39,677 nucleotides of DNA from a virus: positions 1 through 39,677 of IMG/VR virus record IMGVR_UViG_3300028536_000023. One strand, 5' to 3'. Positions 13,648-22,214 of this stretch are shown piece by piece. The notes beneath the pieces are model-generated. The model was given only the letters and a program-made list of their open reading frames with translations. It did no database searches and was not told the DNA's origin. Within the stretch, counting starts at the first letter, position 1. Each line of letters begins with the position of its first letter. A program made the translations under genes and the position numbers.

Positions 13648-14363
13648 GCGCAAGCGCAGGTACGGTAAGGCAATCGTCAGTTGGTAGTACCGGTGTCACC
13701 AACATTGCACAGTCAGGCACATACACTGCAGGCAGCAGCTATCTTGCCATTGCACTCGGACCGTCGGGGACGACGTGGACTGTTGCATCCACCAACAGTG
13801 GTTCATTTGGTGCGCCGAAAGCCGGCATCACAACTATTGGTGGTGGCGAAGTTGGCGTGTGGACATTGGATGGAATCACTGGTGGAGCTGATAGCATCAC
13901 TGCGACACCCAATGGCGGATCATCGACCGCATTCATTGGTCTTGCAGTTGTAGAGATACTGGGTACAGGTGGATACGACGGTGTTGGTACGACTCCTGTC
14001 AATCTGCAGACGAGCGGCACTACGCGCACGGGCACGAACGCGGCGCCCAGCACCACGAGTGGATTGGTAATTGGATTCCTGTATAACGACACACAGAACA
14101 ACTCGGGCAGTGTGGACACAGGTAATTCGTATTCTGCATTGACTGGCAGTGGGCTGACTGCAGGTCAGTTCATGGACTTCAGTAGTGGTAACACGTTCTG
14201 TTGTTTGGAAGGTAAAAACTACGCAATTAACACTCCACTTCCTGCGACGTTCATTACTGTTGTAACTGGATCGACTACTGGTGGCGTGACCATCATCTTC
14301 AAGGATGCTGGTGGCCCAGTGGCCGACGGTTCGTATTCGTTTGGCGACGATGTTTACATGTAA
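13644..14363 (+). CDS. Fibre-like beta protein C, 239 residues
   Basis: Starts in an ATGA overlap with the preceding protein. It is rich in Gly, Ser, Thr and Ala with regular beta patterns, two adjacent cysteines (FCCLEG) and very few charged residues. It ends GSYSFGDDVYM, echoing the SYRVSGGDLYM end of the next protein, so the two are probably paralogues sharing a C-terminal attachment motif. The composition suits a trimeric fibre or decoration protein. No enzymatic residues are evident. Confidence 0.6.
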   Translation: MSASAGTVRQSSVGSTGVTNIAQSGTYTAGSSYLAIALGPSGTTWTVASTNSGSFGAPKAGITTIGGGEVGVWTLDGITGGADSITATPNGGSSTAFIGLAVVEILGTGGYDGVGTTPVNLQTSGTTRTGTNAAPSTTSGLVIGFLYNDTQNNSGSVDTGNSYSALTGSGLTAGQFMDFSSGNTFCCLEGKNYAINTPLPATFITVVTGSTTGGVTIIFKDAGGPVADGSYSFGDDVYM

Positions 14364-14372
14364 GGAATCAAC

Positions 14373-15332
14373 GTGCCAGCATCCTTTGTACGACAGATAG
14401 CGCAGTACGATCCGGCACCGAGTAATATCGGGCCAGTATCGGCGCACTCCTTTGCGTGTTTCAATCAAGCTACGCTGCCTGGTAGTTTAATAATCGGGTT
14501 CGGCACCATATCGTTTTTCGTTGGCACTGTTGGCAACGGTATGACTGACTACAATGGGCCAACCAGCAATCCAGTGAATGGTGCATACGCACTAAAGCGT
14601 GTGATGCAGACGAGCGGCAACGTGGATCTTCGAGCTTACAAAGTAGCGAATGCGCTCTCACTGCCAGCTGGGTCGACTGGACTCGCTACATCAACCACCA
14701 CTACATCACTGTCAGATACGAGCAAGAACTGGACCACCAATCAATGGGCTGGATATACAGTCACCGATGCGATAGATAGAACCAACGTAGTTGCATCCAA
14801 CACTGCAACGACGCTGACATACACTGCAGCTGGAACTGACTATGGCACTGGAGCGATGTATGCCGTTGGTGGAAACATCATTGCGAGCAATACGGGTGGC
14901 GGTGGAGAAGACTACCCTGGCACAGTGATAATTGAAATTGCAAATGCCTTGGACTACGTCGGTGATTCCTATGCCGCGGTGATTGCAGCCAGTGGCACGG
15001 ATAACATCAACCCAGGTAACACGCCAACACTGCCAGCAGGCAGCTATGGTGTACTCGGCTTTGCATTGAATGACAACACTGGTACAGGTGCTCAGGTGAA
15101 TGCGCCGAGTGCCGGTACAGGGAATGTTAGTAATGGCACATTCTGGACCTGGGACATCGCCCAGAATAATGTGCGTGTCCAATTCAAAAACCAAGTGTTG
15201 GGCAGCCCTGGCACGTTGACGTCGTTATTCAGTTCCAACTTCAGTGCGGAGTACATGACAATCGCCATCGCGATATCCGAACCATACATCCCACCCTCCT
15301 ACAGAGTGAGCGGTGGCGACCTCTACATGTGA
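14373..15332 (+). CDS. Fibre-like beta protein D, 319 residues
   Basis: A GTG start with AAGGA six bases upstream. It shares the fibre-like composition and C-terminal SY...DLYM motif with protein C. Residues about 108-170 contain a module with SLSDTSKNWTTNQWAGYTV and then VASNTATTLTYTAAG. I associate this with beta-helix and tail-fibre proteins; a related module appears as an insertion in the large tail protein at 29849. It is probably an exposed virion or tail-associated protein. Confidence 0.6.
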   Translation: MPASFVRQIAQYDPAPSNIGPVSAHSFACFNQATLPGSLIIGFGTISFFVGTVGNGMTDYNGPTSNPVNGAYALKRVMQTSGNVDLRAYKVANALSLPAGSTGLATSTTTTSLSDTSKNWTTNQWAGYTVTDAIDRTNVVASNTATTLTYTAAGTDYGTGAMYAVGGNIIASNTGGGGEDYPGTVIIEIANALDYVGDSYAAVIAASGTDNINPGNTPTLPAGSYGVLGFALNDNTGTGAQVNAPSAGTGNVSNGTFWTWDIAQNNVRVQFKNQVLGSPGTLTSLFSSNFSAEYMTIAIAISEPYIPPSYRVSGGDLYM

Positions 15333-15341
15333 GAAACCAAC

Positions 15342-15536
15342 ATGGATGAATGTTGTGATCTAGATGATTGGGTTTGTTGCACGGTGCATAGTGCGCCTGT
15401 GCGCGGTCCCTGTGTCAAGTGGGTGATGGCGCCGGAAGTAGCGGCCATCACGTTCGTTGAGTCTGCGTATCATGGGCTCATGTCACTGATGTTGGGTAGC
15501 ATTCAGGCCAATGCGCCCCCGGTGATGTATGGATGA
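15342..15536 (+). CDS. Cys-rich 64-residue protein
   Basis: The ATG follows a weak GAGA signal. The N-terminus is acidic and Cys-rich (MDECCDLDDWVCC, then a fifth Cys at CVKWV), and the C-terminal half is a hydrophobic helix-like stretch (AAITFVESAYHGLMSLMLGS). The last eight bases overlap the start of the acidic repeat protein. It may be a small partner of that protein. I do not recognise it, and its reality rests mainly on gap filling and coupling. Confidence 0.5.
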   Translation: MDECCDLDDWVCCTVHSAPVRGPCVKWVMAPEVAAITFVESAYHGLMSLMLGSIQANAPPVMYG

Positions 15537-17568
15537 GCTGCTGTTTTTCTTTGATGAAGATATTACTCCACTCATTGTCCCATCTGACTTTGATCAGATA
15601 AACAAGGACAATTCGATCGAAGATCCTTGGCCGCACAATGATGCGGAGTTTGAGGACTTCGATTATCAAACTCTTGACATACCAACACTGCCCAGTGGTC
15701 CGGCCGGTATTCCGCCCGATGATCCGTGGCAGGTTGAAAATGACATCGAGGATTTCGACTACTCGGCCATAGAGCCGGGTCAGGTCGTTGCCAACGCTGC
15801 ACAGTTGCCCGGCGTTGTGTATAGTGAAGAATGGTACGAAGACGAAACTGAACAGCAACAGTTCTTTGGTTCGCGCATCCAACGCAATGCTATACCACAG
15901 CCTCCAGACGATGCGTGGCCGCACGATGACTACACTGAAGAAGATTGGCTTTGGACCAACGATGAAAACTTCGCCATTGGTTACCCGCCAGCAGTGTTGG
16001 CTTTCATCAATCACGAAGCTGACTTTACCCAGGACGACTATGTAGAAGACTTCCATGCTGACCACTTCAGCAACGAAGATGTTGGTTCGATACCTGAAGA
16101 TGCATGGAACTTCGATGCCGACTGGATAGAGGACGAGTGGTGGGTTGATGACACTACGCGCGTGAGCGTGAACCTGTTGGTTTACAGTGACCAGCAGGAT
16201 TGGGCATTCGATGAAGATGCTGCTGATGAAATAGTGTTGGATGAATATCCACTCAGCACTGTTGGTATCTTCCCATACAACATCGAAGACGGTTGGGTGT
16301 GGGATGAAGATGTAGAGTCACAGTACCTCCCAGGCTCGCGCCTGACGTTCGACGGCTTGCCGCCGCCAGTGGTGGCGCTACAGTACAACGATATAGGCTT
16401 CGAGTTCCTGGCTGACTACGAAGTCGAGGACTTCTTTACCAACCATTACGGCACGGAAGAACCGCCACCGATTGTAGAAGATCCATGGCCATGGGATGAC
16501 TACACGGATGAAGATTGGATTGATGATACCAACATTGGTGATGGGACACGACCATACAACATCGACGACGCTTGGCCGCATGATGATAGTGTTGAAGATG
16601 AGTGGTTAGACGATACCAACATCGGTGCCAGCATCTTTGGCTATACCAACGAGGATGCGTGGCCACACGATGATACGGTTGAAGATGAACAGCTAGATGA
16701 TACCAACATCGGTGCTAACGCGCCAACGCTGGCATACATCAGTGAAGACCCGTGGCCGCACGATGATAGTGTTGAAGATGAGTGGTTAGACGATACCAAC
16801 ATTGGCGGTAACTTTGTAGCTCCGCCAGACACAGCAGCATTCAATGAGGTTGGTTTTGAGTTCCTGGCCGACTACGAAGTCGAAGACTTCTTTACTAACC
16901 ACTACACAGCAGAGGAAACACCGTTCCCGCCTGACGATGGCTGGGTGTGGGATGACGATACTACTGATGAGTGGTTTGTCGAAGACAACATAGTAGACCG
17001 CCCATCGGTATTCGAAGATGCATGGTCATGGGATGATTTTGCTGAAGATGATTGGTACATCGATGAACTGATCGGTGCAACACTACTGTTGACCAACACC
17101 AACAGCTTTGAAGATTGGCTGTACGATGAAGATGTGGAAGACCTGTTTGTTGTAGATGAAGTGCAACAGCCATTCGTTATAACACCTAGCGTTTTCGAAG
17201 ATGCCTGGGCGCACGATGATGAAGTCGAAGATGACTGGCAGTGGTGGCTGGATGCCCAAACGATACCGGAAGTGTTGTATACGGTAACGGATGATCCAAC
17301 AGATTGGCAGGAAACAGTTGATGATGACTGGCAGTGGTGGCTGGATGCACAGGTCGGCGCAAGCATACCACCCGGCGCAATACAGTACTTTGGTGATGAG
17401 GCGAGTTACCTCGAAGAGTGGTTGCAGATAGACGATGACTGTGATTGGTACAATATCAGTAACTTGGTAGTGGACGCGGCCAAGTCTTGCATCTGCATAC
17501 TGCAGGATAACGACACCATAGTTGTCTTGCAGGATAATGATGAAATCGTAATCATAGGTGGAAACTAA
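15529..17568 (+). CDS. Extremely acidic Trp-rich repeat protein, 679 residues
   Basis: About 15 divergent copies of a short motif, D(A/P/G)W.(H/W)DD..(V/E)EDEW..D, are spread along the protein, many preceded by PP, IE, VE or FE. The most regular run, DDAWPHDDSVEDEWLDDTNI, lies near residues 345-425. A second unit, GFEFLADYEVEDFFTNHY, occurs twice almost identically (starts near residues 289 and 443). I count only two Lys and six Arg in the whole chain, so the pI must be near 3. Two Cys lie in the C-terminal end (CICILQ). There is no signal peptide, so it probably acts in the cytoplasm or virion. I recognise no family. A DNA mimic, a metal-binding structural protein or a scaffold are all possible. 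Confidence 0.75.
   Translation: MDELLFFFDEDITPLIVPSDFDQINKDNSIEDPWPHNDAEFEDFDYQTLDIPTLPSGPAGIPPDDPWQVENDIEDFDYSAIEPGQVVANAAQLPGVVYSEEWYEDETEQQQFFGSRIQRNAIPQPPDDAWPHDDYTEEDWLWTNDENFAIGYPPAVLAFINHEADFTQDDYVEDFHADHFSNEDVGSIPEDAWNFDADWIEDEWWVDDTTRVSVNLLVYSDQQDWAFDEDAADEIVLDEYPLSTVGIFPYNIEDGWVWDEDVESQYLPGSRLTFDGLPPPVVALQYNDIGFEFLADYEVEDFFTNHYGTEEPPPIVEDPWPWDDYTDEDWIDDTNIGDGTRPYNIDDAWPHDDSVEDEWLDDTNIGASIFGYTNEDAWPHDDTVEDEQLDDTNIGANAPTLAYISEDPWPHDDSVEDEWLDDTNIGGNFVAPPDTAAFNEVGFEFLADYEVEDFFTNHYTAEETPFPPDDGWVWDDDTTDEWFVEDNIVDRPSVFEDAWSWDDFAEDDWYIDELIGATLLLTNTNSFEDWLYDEDVEDLFVVDEVQQPFVITPSVFEDAWAHDDEVEDDWQWWLDAQTIPEVLYTVTDDPTDWQETVDDDWQWWLDAQVGASIPPGAIQYFGDEASYLEEWLQIDDDCDWYNISNLVVDAAKSCICILQDNDTIVVLQDNDEIVIIGGN
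16582..16802 (+). repeat. Pair of 41-bp exact DNA repeats inside the acidic protein gene
   Basis: Positions 16582-16622 and 16762-16802 are identical, 180 bp apart, and encode the same repeat segment (DDSVEDEWLDDTNI). A third, diverged copy (DDTVEDEQLDDTNI) lies between them at about 16672-16712. The near identity at DNA level indicates recent duplication or gene conversion within the array. Confidence 0.9.
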
Positions 17569-17569
17569 C

Positions 17570-17920
17570 ATGGCATGCAGTGGCAACACTAACAGCCCAC
17601 AGACCGAACAGAACATCAATGATGGCAGTGAGTGCTATCCGCAGATTTCGTTTTTCGACGCGGATAACAACCCTTACACCCCGAGTTCGCTGCAGTATCG
17701 TATTGATGATATAACAAACAACCTGCCAGTGGTGCCGCTCACGTCGCTCACGCCTGCACAGGTGGTGCGTGTCGTTGTCACCGGTACGCAGAACATAATG
17801 AACGTCGCCAGCAGACTGCGCGAACGCCGACAGGTGCTGTTTGTCGTTGGTATCCCAGGTGGCAGCGTGCGCTATGACGACAGTACATATTCCCTCGTTC
17901 GTAAAGTTGGGACACCATAA
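17570..17920 (+). CDS. Conserved phage protein upstream of the portal, 116 residues
   Basis: The start ATG has AGGTGGA upstream; an in-frame ATG at 17558 lies inside the previous gene. The protein begins with a short polar Cys-containing region, then a beta-domain with ISFFDADNNPYTPSSLQYRI, LTPAQVVRVVVTGTQN and RRQVLFVVGIPGGSVRYDD. This pattern is familiar from small proteins that sit beside portal genes in other phages, probably Ig-like. It overlaps the portal start by TAATG. A role in head or decoration is inferred from position. Confidence 0.65.
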   Translation: MACSGNTNSPQTEQNINDGSECYPQISFFDADNNPYTPSSLQYRIDDITNNLPVVPLTSLTPAQVVRVVVTGTQNIMNVASRLRERRQVLFVVGIPGGSVRYDDSTYSLVRKVGTP

Positions 17921-19506
17921 TGGCAATCAAAGACATCAAGAATAATTCGCCGTTGTTCAAGAAGCTGACCCAGGCTATCCGCTACGGGTTCGGTGACAGC
18001 AGTGGTTGGTTCAGCCCACAAACACCAATAGCAGGGCAGGCGCCGCAGACAGCTGGGCGCGCGCTAGACTACCGTCCTGGCTATAACATCGACATACGCC
18101 CGCGTCGTGAAAGCAACATTTCGTTCGAAGAGTTGCGCACACTAGCCAATAACTACGACATCTTGAAGTTGGTTATCGAAACGCGCAAGGACCAGGTCGC
18201 TGCGTTTGATTGGGACATAGTGCCTGAGGAAGAATTGGCGCAAGGCAAGAATCCAGCGTCTGACATACAAGCTTCTATCGATGCAGCCAAGGCATTCTTC
18301 AAGTCGCCCGATGGACGCTTGACGTGGCATACATGGTTACGCAAAACGCTGGACGACTGTTTCATTGTGGACGCTAACGTGTTTTGGCCAGTGTACCAGG
18401 GCAACAAGTTGGTTCGGCTGGAGACAGTTGATCCAGCCACCGTCATGAAGTTCATTGATGAGTCTGGCCGCACACCGATGCCGCCACTGCCCGCGTATCG
18501 TCAGGTGTTGCATGGTGTGCCAACATCCGACTATCGCGATGATGAGATGTTTTACTTCATACGTAATCCGCGTAGCAACACCATCTACGGCAACAGTCCC
18601 GTAGAACAGATCATCATGACCGTCAACATCGGTCTGCGCCGCGAGCTGACACAGTTGGAGTACTTTACCAAGGGCAACATACCTGCAGCCATTGCAGGCG
18701 TTCCGGAAACGTGGACGCCAGAACAGATCGCAATGTTCCAGGATGGTTGGAATGCAATGTTTGAAGGTGACACCGGCGCCAAGCATCAGATGATGTTTGT
18801 GCCGAACGACGCCAGCAAGATCATGCAACTCAAAGATGCGGAGTCATTGTTGAAAGGCGAGTTTGATGAATGGCTCGCGCGCATAGTGTGCTACTCATTC
18901 AGTGTTAGCCCAACACCATTTGTCAAGCAGATGAACCGCGCCACTGCTGAGAGTGCCAGCACGTCCGCCAAGGAGGAAGGCTTGCAGCCACTGTTAGATT
19001 ATCTGAAGGACATGTTTGACCAGATAATCAAAAAAGCACTGCGACTCGACGGCATCCAGTTCATGTGGAACATGGAGGAAGAGCAGGACACTGCATCGCA
19101 GGCAACGATTGATACAGGATACATCGAGCATGGTGTTTGGGGTATCGACGAAGTGCGCGAGCGCATGGGTATGACGAAGTTGGGTGTTGGCCCAATGATA
19201 TGGGTGGCGGGCAAAGGCCCCATACCTGTCAAGATGTTTGCTGGTGATGGTGCCGCAGCCATGGCCATAATCGCACCGCCACCACCTGATCCAACAATGG
19301 GTGGGGGACCACCCAAGCCAGGGCAACCAAAGCCGAAACCTGGGCAACCAACACCGGCTAAAAAGCCAGGAGGTGGAAGCTCCGGCTCCAAGAGCTTTCG
19401 CAAAGCGTGGTACGGTAACGCCTCTGGGAAATCGTATCGCTCCACGCGTCAATACTTTGTCAAGAAAGTTACACGCGACGTTGCAGAAGATAGCTCTGGA
19501 GGTTAG
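17920..19506 (+). CDS. Portal protein
   Basis: This 528-residue protein would form the dodecameric ring at one vertex through which DNA enters and leaves. The stretch from about residue 60 (SNISFEELRTLANNYDILKL, then ETRKDQVAAFDW), the YFIRNPRSNTIYGNSPVEQI region and the later SFSVSPTPFVKQMNRATAES are typical of a large portal family in phages of Gram-negative bacteria. The C-terminus is a Pro/Gly/Lys-rich tail. The last 206 bases overlap the next gene in the +1 frame. The gene is directly upstream of the MuF-like gene, as expected. I see no missing core segment. Confidence 0.92.
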   Translation: MAIKDIKNNSPLFKKLTQAIRYGFGDSSGWFSPQTPIAGQAPQTAGRALDYRPGYNIDIRPRRESNISFEELRTLANNYDILKLVIETRKDQVAAFDWDIVPEEELAQGKNPASDIQASIDAAKAFFKSPDGRLTWHTWLRKTLDDCFIVDANVFWPVYQGNKLVRLETVDPATVMKFIDESGRTPMPPLPAYRQVLHGVPTSDYRDDEMFYFIRNPRSNTIYGNSPVEQIIMTVNIGLRRELTQLEYFTKGNIPAAIAGVPETWTPEQIAMFQDGWNAMFEGDTGAKHQMMFVPNDASKIMQLKDAESLLKGEFDEWLARIVCYSFSVSPTPFVKQMNRATAESASTSAKEEGLQPLLDYLKDMFDQIIKKALRLDGIQFMWNMEEEQDTASQATIDTGYIEHGVWGIDEVRERMGMTKLGVGPMIWVAGKGPIPVKMFAGDGAAAMAIIAPPPPDPTMGGGPPKPGQPKPKPGQPTPAKKPGGGSSGSKSFRKAWYGNASGKSYRSTRQYFVKKVTRDVAEDSSGG

Positions 19507-20713
19507 CAAACATGTCGCCGCAGGTAGTGAGTTGGTCAAAGCAAAGGATAAACGACGTACTGTGGACGCGGGTGTGGATGCCGCTGATTGGACTGCAGTC
19601 GATGATACGGTTGCTGCTGATCTAATCAAACAGTTTGAACATGCTGCACGTGTTGAGGTTGATACAAGTGGCACGGACATATCGTTCGACATATTCAGCA
19701 AAGCTGCGCGAGATTACGCCGAAGAGCGCGGGGGCGAGTTGGTCACTGACCTTTCGGACAGTACACGCGAAATGTTACGTTCATCGGTTGCGGAGGCGAT
19801 CGAGAACGGTCAAACGAATTCGCAGTTTGCGAAAGATCTCATGGACAACTATGCGTTCTCTGAGGAGCGAGCGCTCACAATCGCTCGTACGGAGTTGGCA
19901 TTTGCCGATGTCGCCGGGCACAAGGAGAGCAGTAGTGCGGCAGGCGCCGTCGGCAAACGTTGGTTGTTGAGCAGCGACCATGACTTTGAAGATGAATGCA
20001 ACGATAACGAGGAAGAAGATGTTATTGCATTTGATGATCTTTTTGCATCCGGCGATGATTTTCCGCCTAGTCATCCTAACTGTCAATGCGACTTCGAAGC
20101 CATCTACGCTGACGATCCAGATGCCGAAGACTTGTTGGATATGGCTGAAGAGGACGAAGAGGAACAGGCTGGCAAAGTTAGGAAGCTCCAGGTCGATCAC
20201 CCAGCGCATGAGGCAGCGACGTCCAGCCTCAACCTACGGAACCAACCTTCACGCGCGCAAGTACGCGCGGGCAACTACAGGATGGGACACATAAATGTTA
20301 GTGGGCTTGACATCACCATCGAGAACCCTGCCCAATCCGTTCGTCGAGGAGTCGACAGTAGTGGTACACCCTGGATTAGCCAGCTTACTCACCACTATGG
20401 ATACATCCGACGAACCGTGGGAGCCGACGGAGACCACGTTGATTGCCTCGTATGTGTTGGCATTGATGATGGCTACTGCGGCCCCGTGTGGGTTGTGGAC
20501 CAGCATGTCGATGGACAGTTCGACGAACACAAGTGTTTGGTTGGGTGGCCTGACGAAATTCGTGCTCGCAGCGCCTACATGGAACAGTACCAACCTGGGT
20601 GGAAAGGTATCGGCAACATAACACAACTCAGCATGCAAGAGTTCAAAGATTGGCTGCGCAGTGGCGATACTACGCAACCATTGAAAATCCAGAGAGACAA
20701 CGGATCGGCTTAG
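19301..20713 (+). CDS. MuF-like head morphogenesis protein fused to an InPase-type domain
   Basis: The frame is open from an ATG at 19301, but that start has no ribosome binding site and lies inside the portal gene. The true start, or a frameshift from the portal, is unresolved. Residues about 35-265 match the SPP1 gp7/Mu F family: an Arg/Lys-rich helical region, ALTIARTELAFADVAG (191-206) and the terminal SHPNCQC (257-263). Residues about 325-460 match the phage inorganic-pyrophosphatase-like (InPase) domain: IENPAQSVRRG, HHYGYIRRTVGADGDHVD and FDEHK. MuF-like proteins sit beside the portal inside the head and may be ejected. The InPase part may have lost or changed its enzymatic function. 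Confidence 0.82.
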   Translation: MGDHPSQGNQSRNLGNQHRLKSQEVEAPAPRAFAKRGTVTPLGNRIAPRVNTLSRKLHATLQKIALEVSKHVAAGSELVKAKDKRRTVDAGVDAADWTAVDDTVAADLIKQFEHAARVEVDTSGTDISFDIFSKAARDYAEERGGELVTDLSDSTREMLRSSVAEAIENGQTNSQFAKDLMDNYAFSEERALTIARTELAFADVAGHKESSSAAGAVGKRWLLSSDHDFEDECNDNEEEDVIAFDDLFASGDDFPPSHPNCQCDFEAIYADDPDAEDLLDMAEEDEEEQAGKVRKLQVDHPAHEAATSSLNLRNQPSRAQVRAGNYRMGHINVSGLDITIENPAQSVRRGVDSSGTPWISQLTHHYGYIRRTVGADGDHVDCLVCVGIDDGYCGPVWVVDQHVDGQFDEHKCLVGWPDEIRARSAYMEQYQPGWKGIGNITQLSMQEFKDWLRSGDTTQPLKIQRDNGSA

Positions 20714-20734
20714 TATAATGTCAGGTATAAAGCT

Positions 20735-22183
20735 ATGAACACAGCAAATCTATTTCTGCCGATTACCAAGGTTGACGAAGCCAAACGCCTCGTCTATGGT
20801 CGTGCGGCACATGAAGTGATAGACCATTCGGATGAAGTGTTTGACTACAACACCAGCAAAGGCAACTTCGTCAAGTGGTCCGACTTGATGAACAAGGAAA
20901 GCGGCGGCAAGAGCTACGGCAACATCCGTGGCATGCACAGCAACATTGCCGCCGGCAAAATTGCCGAGCCACTGAAGTTTAATGACAAGGAAAAGGCAAT
21001 CGACATCGTTGCCAAGGTGGTTGACGACAACGAGTGGGAAAAAGTGTTGGAGGGTGTATACACCGGTTTCAGTATGGGTGGCTCATACGCACGCAAGTGG
21101 GCCGATGTTATAGGCGGCAAGAGCGTCACCCGCTACACTGCCAATCCCAACGAGGTTAGTTTGGTTGACCGCCCCTGCATACCAACAGCCAAGTACTTCG
21201 ATATACAGAAGTCGGATGGCACTGTGTTGCAGAAGATGTTCAAGTCCGCGGAAGTGGAGATGGCGATGTTGGCCGGTGCAGTGCACGAACAGCGCAAGGC
21301 GGGTTTCGAGCAACCAACATCTGCCACCAGTGGCCTCAACCATTACGACCAGGAGGGGGCTAAGAAGCCCAAGCCAGTGGACCCAGACGAAGACGTCGTC
21401 GATAAGTTTATCGAAAAGCTTTTGGAGAAACGAGGTGCTCGAAACAGTTCCTCGGATCTCGGAATGCTACAGTCCGTGCATGACACGGTGTGCAAGTTAG
21501 GTGCAACCTGCTCTTCGATGCAAAAAGAAGACGGGGAGCAAGTTGGCAAACGAAGTGAGGATACAAACATGGCTGATGATAAGGGCGTCGCAAAGGACGC
21601 TATCAATGCGGAAGGTGCCAAGCGTGGTGCCACTGTGACCAACGGTACGACCGGTGCAGGACCGGAGTCCAGCAATGCTGCACAGGGTGATCCGCCAGAT
21701 GGCGATCACGGTGCGGATCGTGGTGTGAATGGCAAAAAGAAGAAAAACCCTTTTGCCGACATGGACGATGACGACCAGGAAAAGGCAGCCAAGATGTGGA
21801 AAGCCTTCAAGGAGAAAGAGGCAGCTGACGCCCAGGCGTCTTCAGAAGAGCGCATCGCCAAGTCGGTAACCAACATTGTGTTGGCCGCACTGACGGAAGC
21901 TGGTGTGCTGACCAAGAAGGCCGCTGCAGTGAAGGATGACGACATCGATCTCAGCAAGATCACGAAGGCAGACAACGATGGCAAGAAGCCAGTGCTGATG
22001 GTCGTTGGCAAGGATGGCAAGGTTGAGAAGGTCGACGGAACCGGCGAGGATGAAAGCAAGTTGGTCAAGGTGGCGACTGCAGCATTGCCCGGTGAGAAGA
22101 CCACCGACGAAACCAACGCGGCAACACTGATCAAGGCTGCGTTTCGCAAGCCAATGACACACGACCAACTCTTCGGTCGTTAA
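20735..22183 (+). CDS. XkdF-like prohead protease plus scaffold-like C-terminus
   Basis: Residues 1-157 look like a phage head maturation protease of the XkdF type: RGMHS with H68, a following GVYTGFSMGG with S113 and the NEVSLVDRP strand (139-147). The His/Ser pair is assigned by pattern. The remaining 325 residues are Lys/Asp/Glu/Ala-rich, helical and low-complexity (KKKKNPFADMDDDDQEKAAK), typical of an internal scaffold that is removed after assembly. The order MuF, protease/scaffold, capsid is standard. A TATAAT sits in the 21-nt gap before it but has no -35. AGG nine bases upstream precedes the ATG. Confidence 0.8.
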   Translation: MNTANLFLPITKVDEAKRLVYGRAAHEVIDHSDEVFDYNTSKGNFVKWSDLMNKESGGKSYGNIRGMHSNIAAGKIAEPLKFNDKEKAIDIVAKVVDDNEWEKVLEGVYTGFSMGGSYARKWADVIGGKSVTRYTANPNEVSLVDRPCIPTAKYFDIQKSDGTVLQKMFKSAEVEMAMLAGAVHEQRKAGFEQPTSATSGLNHYDQEGAKKPKPVDPDEDVVDKFIEKLLEKRGARNSSSDLGMLQSVHDTVCKLGATCSSMQKEDGEQVGKRSEDTNMADDKGVAKDAINAEGAKRGATVTNGTTGAGPESSNAAQGDPPDGDHGADRGVNGKKKKNPFADMDDDDQEKAAKMWKAFKEKEAADAQASSEERIAKSVTNIVLAALTEAGVLTKKAAAVKDDDIDLSKITKADNDGKKPVLMVVGKDGKVEKVDGTGEDESKLVKVATAALPGEKTTDETNAATLIKAAFRKPMTHDQLFGR

Positions 22184-22214
22184 CACTCACGTACTAGCGG
22201 AGTCTAACAGGAAC

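Noticed and set aside
16480-17400. Tandem DNA repeats as a possible CRISPR-like array
   Set aside because: Repeats are in frame within a long ORF, vary in spacing and encode a regular protein motif; there are no uniform spacers.
19512-19622. 36-codon ORF after GGAGG just past the portal stop
   Set aside because: It is in the third frame, fully inside the MuF-like reading frame; its Trp/Leu/Met-rich product gives no support, and the nearby GGAGG is more simply part of the portal's last codons.
20714-20719. TATAAT hexamer before the protease/scaffold gene
   Set aside because: The nearest TTGAAA is 27 bases away, too far, and there is no extended -10 TG, so a promoter is not supported.
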